Positions 13,701 to 24,911 of a DNA stretch of 64,000 nt are shown in pieces. The translations under genes were made by a program, and so were the position numbers. The stretch spans positions 28,291,501 through 28,355,500 of the forward strand of contig NC_068558.1 in NCBI RefSeq assembly GCF_022201045.2. The letters run 5' to 3'. Origin of the DNA: Citrus sinensis (Eukaryota > Streptophyta > Magnoliopsida > Sapindales > Rutaceae). The notes under the pieces were generated by a model. The model worked only from the letters and a program-made list of their open reading frames with translations. It searched no databases and was not told where the DNA came from. The stretch's first letter is position 1. The number at the start of each line of letters is the position of its first letter.

Positions 13701-16700
13701 TAGAAGTTTCATCTCTAAGTTCATTATTGCTAGCTGTCCAAAGAAAAATATTATCCTATGCATCGACTTCATTTTAAAGAGTAATGAAGGTCACCAATTA
13801 GTCTTTTCGGTTTCAGCATTCTAAAACAAATCTTGAGACATTCAAAATTGCAAACAGAAGTTTCTAAAAGCACAGACCCACATAAAAAGCTATAAAATAA
13901 AAAATATAAAAATCTTCATAAAAATTGAAAGGAAGAAACAATGGCCACCAACCAATTCAATCCTGGATAGCCAATGCCTTCTTATTGTAGAATATCAGAA
14001 AAGCATCACTCAACGATATAAGATGCATTATATCAAAATTGATAATCAAGCTAGTTCATTCACCTTTCCAGCAAATGGAATTCGGAAGGGCTCTGTACAA
14101 AATATCCCACGACGTGCCAGCGCAATCAGGGATGTATTAACAGCTATCGATAGTTCCATTGGCAGCTCAGGGGGGATCACAGATGTAATAATAAGAGAAC
14201 AGCTTAAGAACAGCTTATACTTGCTCCTTGTGGGATCCTCCATCCCCTATATCACAACAATCCTCATTATTTTCATTTTTTTTTATAAGAAACAGAGAAA
14301 TTCTGTATATTATTAGAAAGGAATAAATATTACAAAAGTGAACCAGAGGTCCACAAACTAAAATCTTCCCTACGGTGAACAACACCAAAATCTATACAAA
14401 ACTTTGAAAAAGAAACCTTGCAACCCGAGACCCAGGAATAAGAATTCAACCCAACAAAATTAACCTAAATCCTCATTATCATATTAACACCAAATACAGT
14501 ATAAAATTTCAGACTGGCCTCAATGAAAACATTAGATTACCTTCTTAAGTACGTAACCAGCAGCTATTACTGCAAATACAACTAAAAATAAAATGAATAA
14601 TCCGCTTTCCCAGCTATTTGCGGTAACCTATAACATGTAAAATGAATTAGAAAGAATGTTCAATACACACAGAAATGAATAACAATAACATAGCAATTAC
14701 AAGTAAAAGATCAATTATCAATTACCCTCTCAGTTGAAAACAATATTGTCCTCATCAGTTTCCCCTGACTTGTTTCAAATCCAGTGCGCAACACAACAGC
14801 CAAGCAGCCACCATCAGGTGTTTTCAGAGGAAAGGTCTGACCACAATAAGAGAATTATAAACATCAATTAACTAAAACCTGAGCAGTTCGGCAACTAAAA
14901 GGCCATTCAAATACTGACACTGAAAATTACCTTGTCAGGAGTGTGCTGCAATATCTTTGTCCCACCAAATAAAACGTGGCTTTTATCTCTCCTAGCAGAT
15001 AATTTTTCCCCAGTTTCCCTACCCATGATAGAAACCTGAAAAGAATTTATTTTAAAAAACACACTTATAAAAGTTGGAAAATCATGAAATTTATCAAACC
15101 CTCCCTAACCAAATAACCGTTCCAGATTTTATAAGAGAACTAATTTCTTAAAAATAGAAATATACGTCCAGCAAACAATTATATGTTGAAATATATATGT
15201 TTATCTGAAATACATATGTACATCCAAAATTATGACAAAAGACTAAGACATAGCATAAGAACAAATTGTTGCTCAAATAAAAGTGCAAGATTATCCAAGA
15301 AAATGTTAAGCTGTTCTAAATTATTGTTCAGAACCTCGAAAAATGGCAAAAAAAAAAGGCTGCTGGATTAACCAGATACACATGACATCCCAATTTTTAT
15401 TAGCACACAGTCATTGTCTGCGCCAGGGGGGGGCACCCCCCCCCCCCCCCCCAAAAAAAAAAAAGGCAATATATCCGCATAACATGTCATGTGAGAACTG
15501 TAAAAAGAAAAAGAAAACAACCTTCCATTGGGGAGTAGACTCGCCTGTGAGAATGGCTTCATTCACAATAGCACTTCCACCTAATATAAGCATATCAGCT
15601 GGCACAGACTTGTCTTCACCTGTCTGACCAGAAGAGCGCCCAATGGAGACAACATCCCCAGGCACCAGATCGGTGCCTGCAAGCTTCACCCACCTATAAT
15701 TCATATTGTTGAAAATATTAATCTACAGATGCATACACACTTTTAGCAGCAATGGAATTAACAGTGAAAGAACGTACTTCCCACAACGATGCACCATTAT
15801 GGTCTGATTATCAACTCTAACACGTCTTATCTCAGTTAGAGTTTTCAACCGACTTTTTGCCATTGTTGACTCAAACATGAACAGCATGAAGAGAGTGAAC
15901 AAGCTGTAATACCAATATTCATCCAAACACCAGAGACCAACACAGAAGACCTACATCAAGTAAATTTGCAGAATAAAGAAAATGCAGGACTGTATAAGCA
16001 AATTTTGAATAATGGAAAGCGTAAAAACAAAAATGATACACGAGAGTCAGAAACAAAACCTGAAATACAAAAAATGGCTCCATGCAGTTCTCCTTCATTA
16101 ATTTCTGGAATGTAGGCTGTGGATATTCAAATCTACCCGACCAAAAAGCATCAACATTATTAAGGTTAGAAGCCAATTAATTTTCCAAGGCCATTCTACC
16201 TGTACTGTCGAACCAAAAAAAAAAGAATGAAAGAGTAGAAAATTTTCAGACAGTGACTCACACATTTCGTCCCCATTTTTCAGTCGCCACAGCAATTTTA
16301 GCTTCAGTGGAATGGCCCGTACATTTGAGATAATACCCAAATGTTTCTTTAGTAGGATAAGGAAGTTTGCAAAAGGTCCCTTTCTCTCTGGAATAAATGA
16401 AGTGTTGCTTTCTAAAATCAAAACAAATCTCATCCTCATCCACTGGGGTTGAAGAGACTGCTGACTGTCCGAGTGAAATAAATTTTTAGCAAGAAGAAAT
16501 AGAATAAAAATAAAAGAGAGGAGGAAAAAGGCAGTACGAAATCTCACAATTGAATAAGCAAAGTGGTCAAAAACAAAAGCTGCCCGTTGAAAGAAAGAAA
16601 AGGACCTTTCTAGGAGAGACATGATCAAACATGTAACTACTTAAAAGAAAAAAATTTACCTTCATCTTGCATTCAGTTTCCTAACTATAACCAAACATGA

Positions 16701-17585
16701 ATAGTTGTGGACAATGCAACACACGCACGTTCTGGGTGCCTATCTGTGTATTCTCATGTATAAATGGAAGAAAACAGAATCAAGACCTTGTTAAGAGTGA
16801 GCATTTGTGCCTATGCAAATGTATGAATAGAAGCTAGTTTCTCGAGAAAGAAAAGGAAAGAAGGTGTTCTCTGTATAAGGACAGAGCCGACACCATTATT
16901 AGAAATAATTGGCCCATTGCATGTAGACCTACAAAATAATTAGCATGGTGCACGAGTTCAGTTATTCCTATAAAGATTCTCATAAGTTTCATGTGCTTAG
17001 ATGGGGGATGTGTGTTTTGGGGGCGGGGGAGGGAAAAAAGGTTAAAAAAAGACATCCCTCTCCAGCCAACTCCCACACCTGAAGAGAATCCGTAAAATGG
17101 AAAAACTGATACTAGAATTAAAAATGAATAATGGACTAACTTGTTTCCAAAATTGCAGGGGCACAACTTCTTTAGAGCCACAGAATTTCACTGGAGTTAT
17201 TTTGCATGCATCAGCAAGGTGAATATCATTAATCTGCACATCCAGAGAAGCAACTTAAAATAATAAGTTGTGCAATACATTTACACCAAATACACTAATC
17301 GGTACTTGTTCATAGAGTCTTGAGCAGAGCAAATACCTTACTATAGTGGGCAAAGCATTTAAAATCAACAGACCAAGCCGTGAAAAGCCACACCAGAATA
17401 TGAAAGGCAACAAGCCCACCAAGAACAATGGCAGCATCCCCAAAATCAATGCTAGGAACAATAGCAATCAGCCACCCAGAATATAGAATCGCAAAAGGCC
17501 AAACATCCAAGCGCCAAACCCAATGCTTCTTCCGCAGCAAATCAACTCTGTCAACCACCTTTCCTCCCACATGAAAACTCAACAT
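4774..17585 (-). CDS. PDR2: P5A-type P-type ATPase, PDR2/MIA orthologue (21 coding exons)
   Basis: Endoplasmic-reticulum P5A ATPase (Spf1/ATP13A1 family), known to remove mis-inserted transmembrane helices; the Arabidopsis gene PDR2/MIA is needed for root phosphate sensing and pollen development. Exons, in coding order: 17337-17585, 17141-17233, 16262-16464, 16060-16132, 15778-15950, 15522-15693, 14931-15035, 14726-14836, 14541-14627, 14064-14246, 12769-12819, 12555-12677, 11437-11516, 9714-9822, 8784-8912, 7820-7885, 7616-7687, 7279-7430, 6881-6992, 6682-6798, 4774-5889. All are in phase and give 1191 residues, the usual family length. Motifs: TGES at 313-316, the P5A signature PPELP at 447-451, phosphorylation site DKTGTLT with Asp490, hinge GDGTNDVG at 809-816. 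The last exon holds a lysine/serine-rich insert and the C-terminal membrane helices. No disabling change was seen. The start is the first ATG after a 5'UTR intron and matches the family N-terminus. Confidence 0.97.
8281..8485 (-). repeat. SINE-like retroposon copy A in PDR2 intron 15
   Basis: The block begins on the plus strand with a T run followed by GGAAACAGAGA and ends near AACAAAATTAACCC. It is clearly the same sequence as the block at 14271-14467, sharing GTGAACCAGAGGT, the ACACCAAAA region and the end. Read on the minus strand it is a short sequence with a poly(A) tail, so it is probably a non-LTR retroposon. A target duplication was not obvious for this copy. Confidence 0.6.
10175..10672. 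mobile_element. hAT-type MITE in PDR2 intron 13 (8-bp TSD)
   Basis: The 498-bp element has terminal inverted repeats. The left end reads GGGTTGGACTATTGGCACCC and the reverse complement of the right end reads GAGTCGGACTATTGGCACCC, with 18 of 20 positions identical. It is flanked by a perfect 8-bp target duplication ATAATGAA at 10167-10174 and 10673-10680. An 8-bp duplication is the hAT-superfamily hallmark. There is no coding capacity inside, so it is non-autonomous. Confidence 0.88.
12940..13560 (+). pseudogene. LINE retrotransposon relic in PDR2 intron 10
   Basis: Plus-strand fragments in shifting frames resemble the C-terminal part of plant LINE polyproteins after the reverse transcriptase: KKLDSSGDF, then [11 protein letters not shown], then [14 protein letters not shown] followed by LWA. 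Frame changes and stops occur throughout. It lies antisense to PDR2 in the 1.2-kb intron 10 (12820-14063). Inferred from motif order only; no reverse transcriptase or endonuclease region is left here. Confidence 0.6.
14271..14467 (-). mobile_element. SINE-like retroposon copy B in PDR2 intron 9, 12-bp TSD
   Basis: The 197-bp insertion lies between exons 9 and 10. It is flanked by a perfect 12-bp direct repeat AATCCTCATTAT at 14259-14270 and 14468-14479. On the minus strand it ends in a poly(A)-like tail (plus strand: T run then ATAAGAAACAGAGA). A long target duplication plus a terminal A tail is the mark of LINE-machinery retroposition. It is homologous to the block at 8281-8485 in another intron of the same gene. 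No tRNA-like promoter box was verified. Confidence 0.8.
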
Positions 17586-18130
17586 CTCAACCTCCGTCCA
17601 ATGTGCCTATGTTACACTGATCCAAAACCAGTAAAAGATCTGTATTAGTCTTAATTCACATTCCTATCCAAAAATTTGCTAACTCATACAACCTTTACAG
17701 ACGAAATGACCCATGAATAGTTGACTAATAGAACAAAATTCATCTTTACTAAAATACCATGCTTTATTCTACTTAAGATATTAAACTCATTAATTAGCAC
17801 AGTTTATAACTAGCAAAAAGAAAAGAAATAACGAAAATTCCGTAAATAAGCTCCTTTTCTAACAAAATTTTGTTTCTTTTAATGTTTAAACCAAAAAGTA
17901 AACTAAAAAATTCTCTTTAACCCCTAAATTGCGACAATTTCATATCAATTTTTTAACCTACGCACAGATCAAGAGCACGAATCCAAAGCGAAATCGCCCA
18001 AAAACGAAAATTTGAAAATTCTGATAAGCCTTTGAAGAAATCATGAATCGAAATTGTACCTAGAGGTAACGGCGTTACGAGAATAAAACGGCCACGGCAA
18101 GGTGACAGAGAGACAAGGAGGTTCTGCCGT
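17586..18130 (-). other. PDR2 5'UTR with an intron
   Basis: Upstream of the PDR2 start codon a 21-base leader piece (17586-17606) follows an acceptor AG at 17607-17608. A donor lies at 18059/18060 (CTAG then GTAC), implying a leader intron of about 450 bases. The outer leader exon probably begins near 18100-18130, before a run of the forms seen in plant promoters. Inferred from splice signals only; a cDNA would settle the transcription start. Confidence 0.5.
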
Positions 18131-18302
18131 TTTCGGTTTAAGAGCTAATGTGTAAACTCAGATTAGGGATTTAACCATTTAAAGAAAATGTCGGTACAGA
18201 TGATCGGCAATTGCTTTTATATTTAAATATTTTTTGGGTCGGGTCAGATCTGTTTGGCTCCGAAGGAATCTGATATTTCGAAGAACTTTGGTTTTGCTTT
18301 TT

Positions 18303-20107
18303 GGGTCCGCCTACCGTGCAACAGTTGCACGGTATCCCATTTTTTTGTCTTTTTTAACTAAGTCAATAGATCAATGGTCAAAGTGTTCAACGGCCAGGAT
18401 GTGATCAATTGGTTATTAACTCTTAAGTCCCTACTGTTTATTACAAAATCATAAAAGTTAAAAGTTTTTAAATATTCACTTACATAATTTCTGTTGTTTT
18501 AAATTTTTTAAAGTTTGATCCATTGACTTAATTTGATCATAAAAATAGTTGATGGTGAAAATATAATAATGTAATATCACATAAAATTTTTAAACACATG
18601 AAAATTTGATAAATGTAAATAATATTTTTTGTTATATAATATATATATTTAATGTAAAATAAATAAATTGAATATGTTTTAAGAATATAGGTTATTAACC
18701 TTGATACTTTAGAAAATTATAAAATAAAAAGGTGAAATTTCAAAATAAGAAACATGTAAAAAGTCTTAGGTTGTAAAATTTTATTATTTTAATATTACAA
18801 AACTTTACTTTTTTATTACATTTTTGTTTTTAGCATTAGTTAACATGTTAGTTTATTTATACATACAATATGTTAATTTACCTATAAAATATCAATATAT
18901 ATATAGCCCAACAAAGTTATAAAAAGATAAATAAAGAATAACATAAAAGGAAGTTAGTTTATTTTTTTAAGAATATTTTAAAAGTATTTGAGCTTCATAT
19001 TTCTTGAGAATTATCATTTTTTTAAAGATATTTGAGCTTGTGAATCTTGTTGTAATGATAATTTATTATTTATTCTTGATTAAAAATAATTGAATAGTAA
19101 ATTTATTGATTTCCAAATGCTCTTTTAAATATAGAGTAGTTGGTTAATTTTTATTGTATTAGCCTAAACTTTGTGAAAGATCTACCACGATTATTTTTAC
19201 TTTCTCTACATCCCTCTAGACCATCATCACTCAAAAAGTTAAAGGTCCGTTTGGCACACTATATTATATTATATTATATTGTATTATGTAATGCACATAT
19301 ATTATGTAATGCACATGTATTATATTATATTATATTACATTAACAGTATATTATAATAATTATAATAAAATTATACAACATTTGGTAATTGGTATTATCA
19401 TGTACTGCATTAATTTTGTACTAATATTAATCTAAAATTATTTAAATTTATTATTAATTATATTAAATTATTATTTTCATATTAATTATTTTAAAATAAA
19501 TATAATATGATATAATAAAATAATATTATAGTATAATTTTTTTTTTTTTATTTATTATAATAAAAATAAAAAATAATTAAAATATATCTAATGCTTAATT
19601 AAGGTAAAATAATAATAATGACATTAGTATTATTTAATAGTCAAAACAAAAAAAAATTATAAAGTTTAATGATGATGATGATGACGACGACGACAACATT
19701 AATATAAATATAATAATTAGAATAATAAGATTAATAAATTTATTAATATTAATAAAATAATAATTTAGTAATAAATTTAATATATTTTAAAAATAGTGAC
19801 GGTAATAAAATCAATAAATAATAATAATAATGATAACTAATTAAAGCAATCATAACAATTAAAATAATAAATTTTAATAATAATATAATAATAATAATAA
19901 TGAAATTAATAAATAATAATAATAATAGTTAAAATTTTTTTCAAAAGTCATTTTATAATTTTATCCAGAGAAAAGGACTTATATATAAAAATTTGTAACT
20001 TATAGTATCTATTCAATTTTCTTATAAATATAGGATAGTGTAGTGTAATTATTAAAAAAAGACAAAATTCAGTGGTACCGTGTAACTATTGCACGGTAGG
20101 CAGACCC
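18303..20107. mobile_element. Mutator-type non-autonomous element with hairpin ends, 9-bp TSD
   Basis: A 1805-bp, very AT-rich element starting about 170 bp upstream of the likely PDR2 leader. Its ends are inverted: left GGGTCCGCCTACCGTGCAAC, right (reverse complement) GGGTCTGCCTACCGTGCAAT. A perfect 9-bp duplication TTGCTTTTT flanks it at 18294-18302 and 20108-20116, which is the Mutator/MULE duplication size. Each terminal repeat also contains its own palindrome: TACCGTGCAAC, one base, GTTGCACGGTA at the left, and an imperfect version at the right. Inside are TA-rich simple repeats (19255-19340) and GAT/GAC triplets (19669-19693). No transposase is seen. A sequence near 19242 (GGTCCGTTTGGCAC) may be the edge of a nested element. 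Confidence 0.88.
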
Positions 20108-20195
20108 TTGCTTTTTACTTTCGATAGATTTGAAATTGATTTTTAAAAAAGCAGAATTGCTGAATTCAATTTTAATGTTCGGTAAATTAAAGGGT

Positions 20196-20330
20196 CCGGC
20201 TACAGTATAATGGTGGTACTATATGCCACCATTGTATCCAACTGTTGGATCTATTTCAAAAGATGAATCTATTAGGATCCAATGGGTAGGTGCAACAGCG
20301 GCACAATACTACCGTTGCACCATAGTTTTC
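20196..20330. mobile_element. Small relative of the 18303-20107 element
   Basis: The left end GGGTCCGGCTAC matches the start of the 1.8-kb neighbour in 11 of 12 positions. Like that element, each end holds a hairpin: ATGGTGG...CCACCAT on the left and GGTGCAAC...GTTGCACC on the right. The two ends are imperfect inverted copies of each other. Flanks share GTAAATT (left near 20185, right near 20331), which fits a decayed 9-bp duplication. About 135 bp, no coding capacity. The assignment to the same family is inferred. Confidence 0.55.
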
Positions 20331-21269
20331 TCTGTAAATTCTTTTAAAAATTATTTTTGATAAAGTTTAATATTTTACATAGATTTGTATATATTTTCAT
20401 ATACTAAGAAATAGAGTCGCGCTTCGCGCAGCTTTAAAAAAAAAAATTAGTGTTATCTTTTTTTCTTACTTTGCACTTGATGAAATTGATAAAAAATATG
20501 AATTTATTTTTTTTAAGATGAGGTAGCCTTATAAAACTAATATTATTTATGAAAATTAACTTTTTTGTTAACTTTAAAAATATATATTAATGTATATAGT
20601 CTGAGTGTACAGACCTTATACATTTTGTAGTTGTTGATAAGTTCTAAATTAAATTTTATTACTGAGGGTCCTTAGCAATGCGTTGAATTATAAAAAATAA
20701 ATAAATAAAATACATGTAAAGGCTTTGTAAGTTACTTTGCATCGTTTGTAGCTGAGTAGATGACCTTATACTACTTGACTTTTTATTTGTGTTTATCAAG
20801 AGCTGGGGTGTGAGGAAAAGAAAAAAAAAATGTTTTTCTTAAGAATTAGAACAAATAATTAGGTAATAATTCAAGAAATTGAGGTTGTTCATTCTACATT
20901 TCAACTGGATTTAGAGTGATTTTCATTAATTTTTTCTTTTACACTAATTATTTTAACCTCCAAGTGTTGTTGTTTATTCTACTACGTCTATGAGAAGATA
21001 CTTGGGTTGCCTACAACATATTTTCTAATTAATTTTTCTTGTGAATACGTTGAATAATCCTGAGGGCTATACCCTTTTTTCATTGTACTTTTAACGGTTT
21101 TTCTTCAACAATTATTGGATATATTCATTGAAAAAGAAAATTCAAAATTAGATAATAACTAATAAGATTAGTGAAGTCAAACTGTTGATCAATTCTTATA
21201 ATAAAACAATAACTAAAAAAAATATAGTCATAGTTTTCTTGATTATATTTAATGTACTAATTTGTTAGA

Positions 21270-21720
21270 ACTTTTATATATTTTGTTTTCCAACCAACTC
21301 CGACGATCTCAATATCACCCAAACCACATAAACTGCCGACAACATCTGTAATATCATGAAAAAATAACATGAACATATTAAAATATAAAGATCAATAATT
21401 TCTAATATACACTTAAAGATTAACAAAAATTAATAATTAAAATAAATACCTAAGAGGATTGTGTTACCATTCATACGCAAATCAATCAAATTCGGAGATA
21501 CAAATTGGAATCCATTGATCGGAATCTTAACAATTCTTTCTTCTAACCTCTTGAGCGAAGTTATAATCAAGAAAATAATTTTACACTGATTTGAAAGTGG
21601 TCTGTACTCGCCTGTAGTTAAAACAAATTCTTGACATTGTACAAAAAAACCCTCACTTAACATGTGTCTAAACCTTGTCACTAAATTTTTCCTAATTGTT
21701 GCATGCATTAGATTTTTCTA
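21270..21720 (-). pseudogene. RPA1-like (replication protein A large subunit) fragment
   Basis: The minus-strand segment starts MHATIRKNLVTRFRHMLSEG and continues through a YRPLSNQCKIIFL strand, matching the first OB-fold region of plant RPA1-like proteins found in Helitrons. After an interruption a second piece at about 21275-21345 reads DVVGSLCGLGDIEIVGVG, the expected next strand-rich part of the same domain. Known role of the family: single-stranded DNA binding. Here only about 110 residues survive and no full gene is present, so I treat it as a remnant within the Helitron. Confidence 0.7.
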
Positions 21721-22234
21721 TGAAAAAAAATGCTACATTAAGTGTAAAACAATTGGGGAAAAAAAATTAGAGAAAACAATGGGAGAATGAATTTTTTATA
21801 CAACCTTTCATCAATAAAAATTATGTTCACACTAATCAATTCTCCATTCTTTTTTATATTAACAAACTCTCACATCCTACAAAGTCTAACCCTTATCGTC
21901 TAACTATCTCCATCATTGTTCAATTCATGAAGAAAAGAGTACTCCACGAAGCACACAATACTAAAATTCAAATAAGTCAAATAATAAAAACAAAAGAATC
22001 TTTCTAAAGAAGATGTTGATTAAATAATAATAAAAAATCAAACATAACAAATCTTAAATACTTAATGTTTAGAGAGTTTGAAAAAGTTACAAAGCACTAA
22101 ACAAAAAGGTTGCATAATTAAATATGAGATTATGACATTAAAATTAGGCCCTGGTGGTGGCATTGTTGAGGGAAGATGAATGAACATTCCTTCCTATATT
22201 AATTAGTTGATGTATTTTAAGTCACGAAAGTTTA

Positions 22235-22517
22235 ATTGCTGGCATAATAAAAGAAATAAATGTTTCAAGGCTTATAATTAATTATTATTGATGGTCACAT
22301 ATTGTTGAATTTATTTAAATAGAAAGAGGGAGAGACATGTACAACAACGTGAGTGCTGTAATAGTTTTAATTTCTCAAATTGCTGGAATAATAAAAGAAA
22401 TAAATGTTTCAAGGCTTATAATTAATTATTATTAACGGTTACATATTGTTGAATTTAAATAAAAAGAGGAAGAGACATCTACAATAACGTAAGTGCTGTA
22501 ATAGTTTTAATTTCTCA
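22235..22517. repeat. 144-bp tandem duplication inside the Helitron
   Basis: Two adjacent copies, about 22235-22378 and 22379-22517, share ATTGCTGG, ATAATAAAAGAAATAAATG, TTCAAGGCTTATAATTAATT and AGTGCTGTAATAGTTTTAAT. They differ by scattered substitutions and small gaps, so the duplication is not very recent. Confidence 0.85.
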
Positions 22518-22700
22518 ACCAAAACTTCTGTAATTATTTTCTATTTACTTTCTTTTTTTTAATCTTTTCTAATGTAACTATTTTTAAATCTTAGACAATA
22601 AATTAGATAACAGAGAATATAAAAAGATGAGGAATAGTGATGCCACATCAGCTCTTTAGTCCCAACTTTATATAGATATATAGATAGATAGATAGATAGA

Positions 22701-24203
22701 TATATATATTATATAATTTAAAATAATCCTTATTCAAATAATTAATAAAACATTAATTTTAGATAAATTATTATTGTTATTATTACCTTCTATATTGAGA
22801 TACAAAACAAAAGAAATAAAGTTAATAAATTATAAATATTTTTTAGTTACAAATTATTATTCCTACACAATAAAAATATTATATGTGTACACATTTATAA
22901 ATGTGCAAATAAATTTTATTAACAATATATTTTTTTAATTATTTATATTTTTACAACAATTCAACTTATATCTATTTCAATTATTTGTATTCTTACAGTA
23001 ACTGAACAATAATATTTACCAATTATAATTGATTCTAAAATTCACTATACCTTTTAAAAATAATATTTTATTAAATATTTAACTGATACTCTTTATAACC
23101 GATTATAACAATAGTTAAATATACCGATATAGGTGCTCATTTTATGCTTTTTTCTCAAATATACTTTGAAAATTTTGTTATTTCTTGAGTGGGCCCAATT
23201 TTTTTCATTGTGGTGCAGTTGTGCCCTTTAAAAAATTAAAATACTTTAAAAACCTATATTCTAATGAAATTTAATAATGATAAATTACTCTTATGTTAAT
23301 TACCCTAATAATACAACTATTGATACCCATTCAACATACAATTATAATCATATCATAAACCCTAGTTTTCAACAAGCAAAAGTCAAAAATACTCATCCCG
23401 TGACACTAAGCTAAATAAAATTGGCCTTTTTGTAGTTAGATGAAAATGTCTAAAGTTCTCGTTAAGTTAGGGAAACAAGTAGCCTAAAATTTCTAAAATA
23501 CATTGTTAAGTTTTTTCAACTGTAAAAACACACAAGCCCTAATCAAACATGGATGACTCAACTGATTTATTTTATTTTATTTTTGGAACTTTCAACCTTT
23601 TCTAAATATTTAAGAACATATTGATAATATCAAGAGTCAGATGTTCCAATGTGATGTGCCGATGTTTGTATTTTTTTTAATTTTATAATGTTAGTGTTCG
23701 CTTTCTCTTGACATTGTTACTGTGTTAAACCCTTCACAATAAGAAAAGCAATCCAAAACATCTGATCTTGCAGGAGAGCACACATTTATGTAGTAAAAAT
23801 TATACAACTACCCTTTAAAGATCATTGTGGAATCCACATTCTCAATGAAATACCTCACAAACAACCCTCATGTTGGCAAAATAGCCAAACCAACTGTAAA
23901 ACCCTAGACTACATCAGTGCATTACTGACTGCATTTTCTAGCATATTTTATTATTCTTAGTCATGGAAATTGTCATAAGAACTAGTATGCTATAAAAAAA
24001 GATGGCTCTCAATTTAAGTGTGATTCTTGTCCTAAACTTTTATTACTGCACTTGCAGACATGTCGATGAATCTGCCTTCTTTGTCGACAAAACGCTAAGA
24101 CTTCACTCTAGCCCCAATGTTGAAAAACTCCTCATTAATTTTAAATATAACTACTTTTTCAATTCTCAAGTTGATGAGTAGACATATTTTGCCATGAGAC
24201 ACA
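22701..24203. other. AT-rich intergenic sequence
   Basis: No gene, RNA or clear element end was recognised. The stretch contains many A/T runs and short open frames without similarity. It may hold decayed transposon sequence. Confidence 0.4.
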
Positions 24204-24911
24204 GGGCTAGTTTGGGATTGTGGAGGCTGATGAAATAAGCTACTTGTGTTGTATAGATGAAATAAGCTTCTGATTAACAAAGTAGATTGGTGTTTGGTAA
24301 ATTATGCTGTTGCGGTTGTTGTGAGTTTGAAAAGTAGAGTATATGTGTTTGGTAAGTCTTATTACGAAAGTGCTGTTGTATTATATAATGACCAAAATGG
24401 ACATACGTTTTAATTATTTTTTTATTTTATGTTTAATTAATTATTTAGACTTTTTTCTTAAATATGTAAAATTAATTTAAAAAACTCAATTAAGAAAAAT
24501 TTGAAGAACTTCATAATCTATTACATAAAATATGATAAAAATTTATACTTTTACATAATCTAAATAAAATAAAAAGTAATATGTATTACATTCACAATAA
24601 ATTTTTTATAATAAAATTGTGGCAGTAATATAATATCTAATGATTTATATATTAGAGTTTATGGATAAGTATGATATAATTGTCTTTTTTATCAAAATAC
24701 TAAGGTTATAATAGGTATTTTAAAAATGCACAGTAACTTATTCAATAAGCTGCTTATGAAAAGTAACCTTCTACCTGCTTTTAAAAGCTGCTGACGAAAT
24801 GAAAAAAATTATGAAATAAGCTGCTTTTACAAAATTTACCAAACACTATTTTTATCAAAAATTATAAAATAAGCAGCTTATTGAGTTTCAACCTCAATCC
24901 CAAACGGGGCC
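24204..24911. mobile_element. MITE with GGGCTAGTTTGGGATTG ends
   Basis: A 708-bp element. Left end GGGCTAGTTTGGGATTG; reverse complement of the right end GGCCCCGTTTGGGATTG. The flanking bases ACA occur on both sides, which could be a 3-bp target duplication but is too short to trust. Both halves carry repeated GAAATAAGCTGCTT-like motifs in opposite orientation. A diverged relative in opposite orientation is split across 38823-41335. There is no coding capacity. Confidence 0.7.

Larger units (their letters stand above)
20404..22700 (-). mobile_element. Helitron-like element carrying an RPA1-like fragment
   Basis: Read on the minus strand, the proposed 5' end starts with TC in a TATC-rich stretch and continues TATAAAGTTGGGACTAAAGA, a layout typical of plant Helitron 5' ends. 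The proposed 3' end carries the short GC-rich hairpin GCGCGAAGCGC about a dozen bases before a terminal CTTAG followed by T, close to the Helitron CTRR-T rule with a one-base deviation. No inverted repeats or target duplication are expected or seen. The RPA1-like coding remnant inside is a frequent passenger of plant Helitrons. No Rep/helicase reading frame was recognised, so it is non-autonomous or decayed. Confidence 0.7.

Noticed and set aside
19140..19343. 67-codon frame inside the 1.8-kb Mutator-type element
   Set aside because: Its second half is a simple TATTATA repeat and it has no transposase motif.
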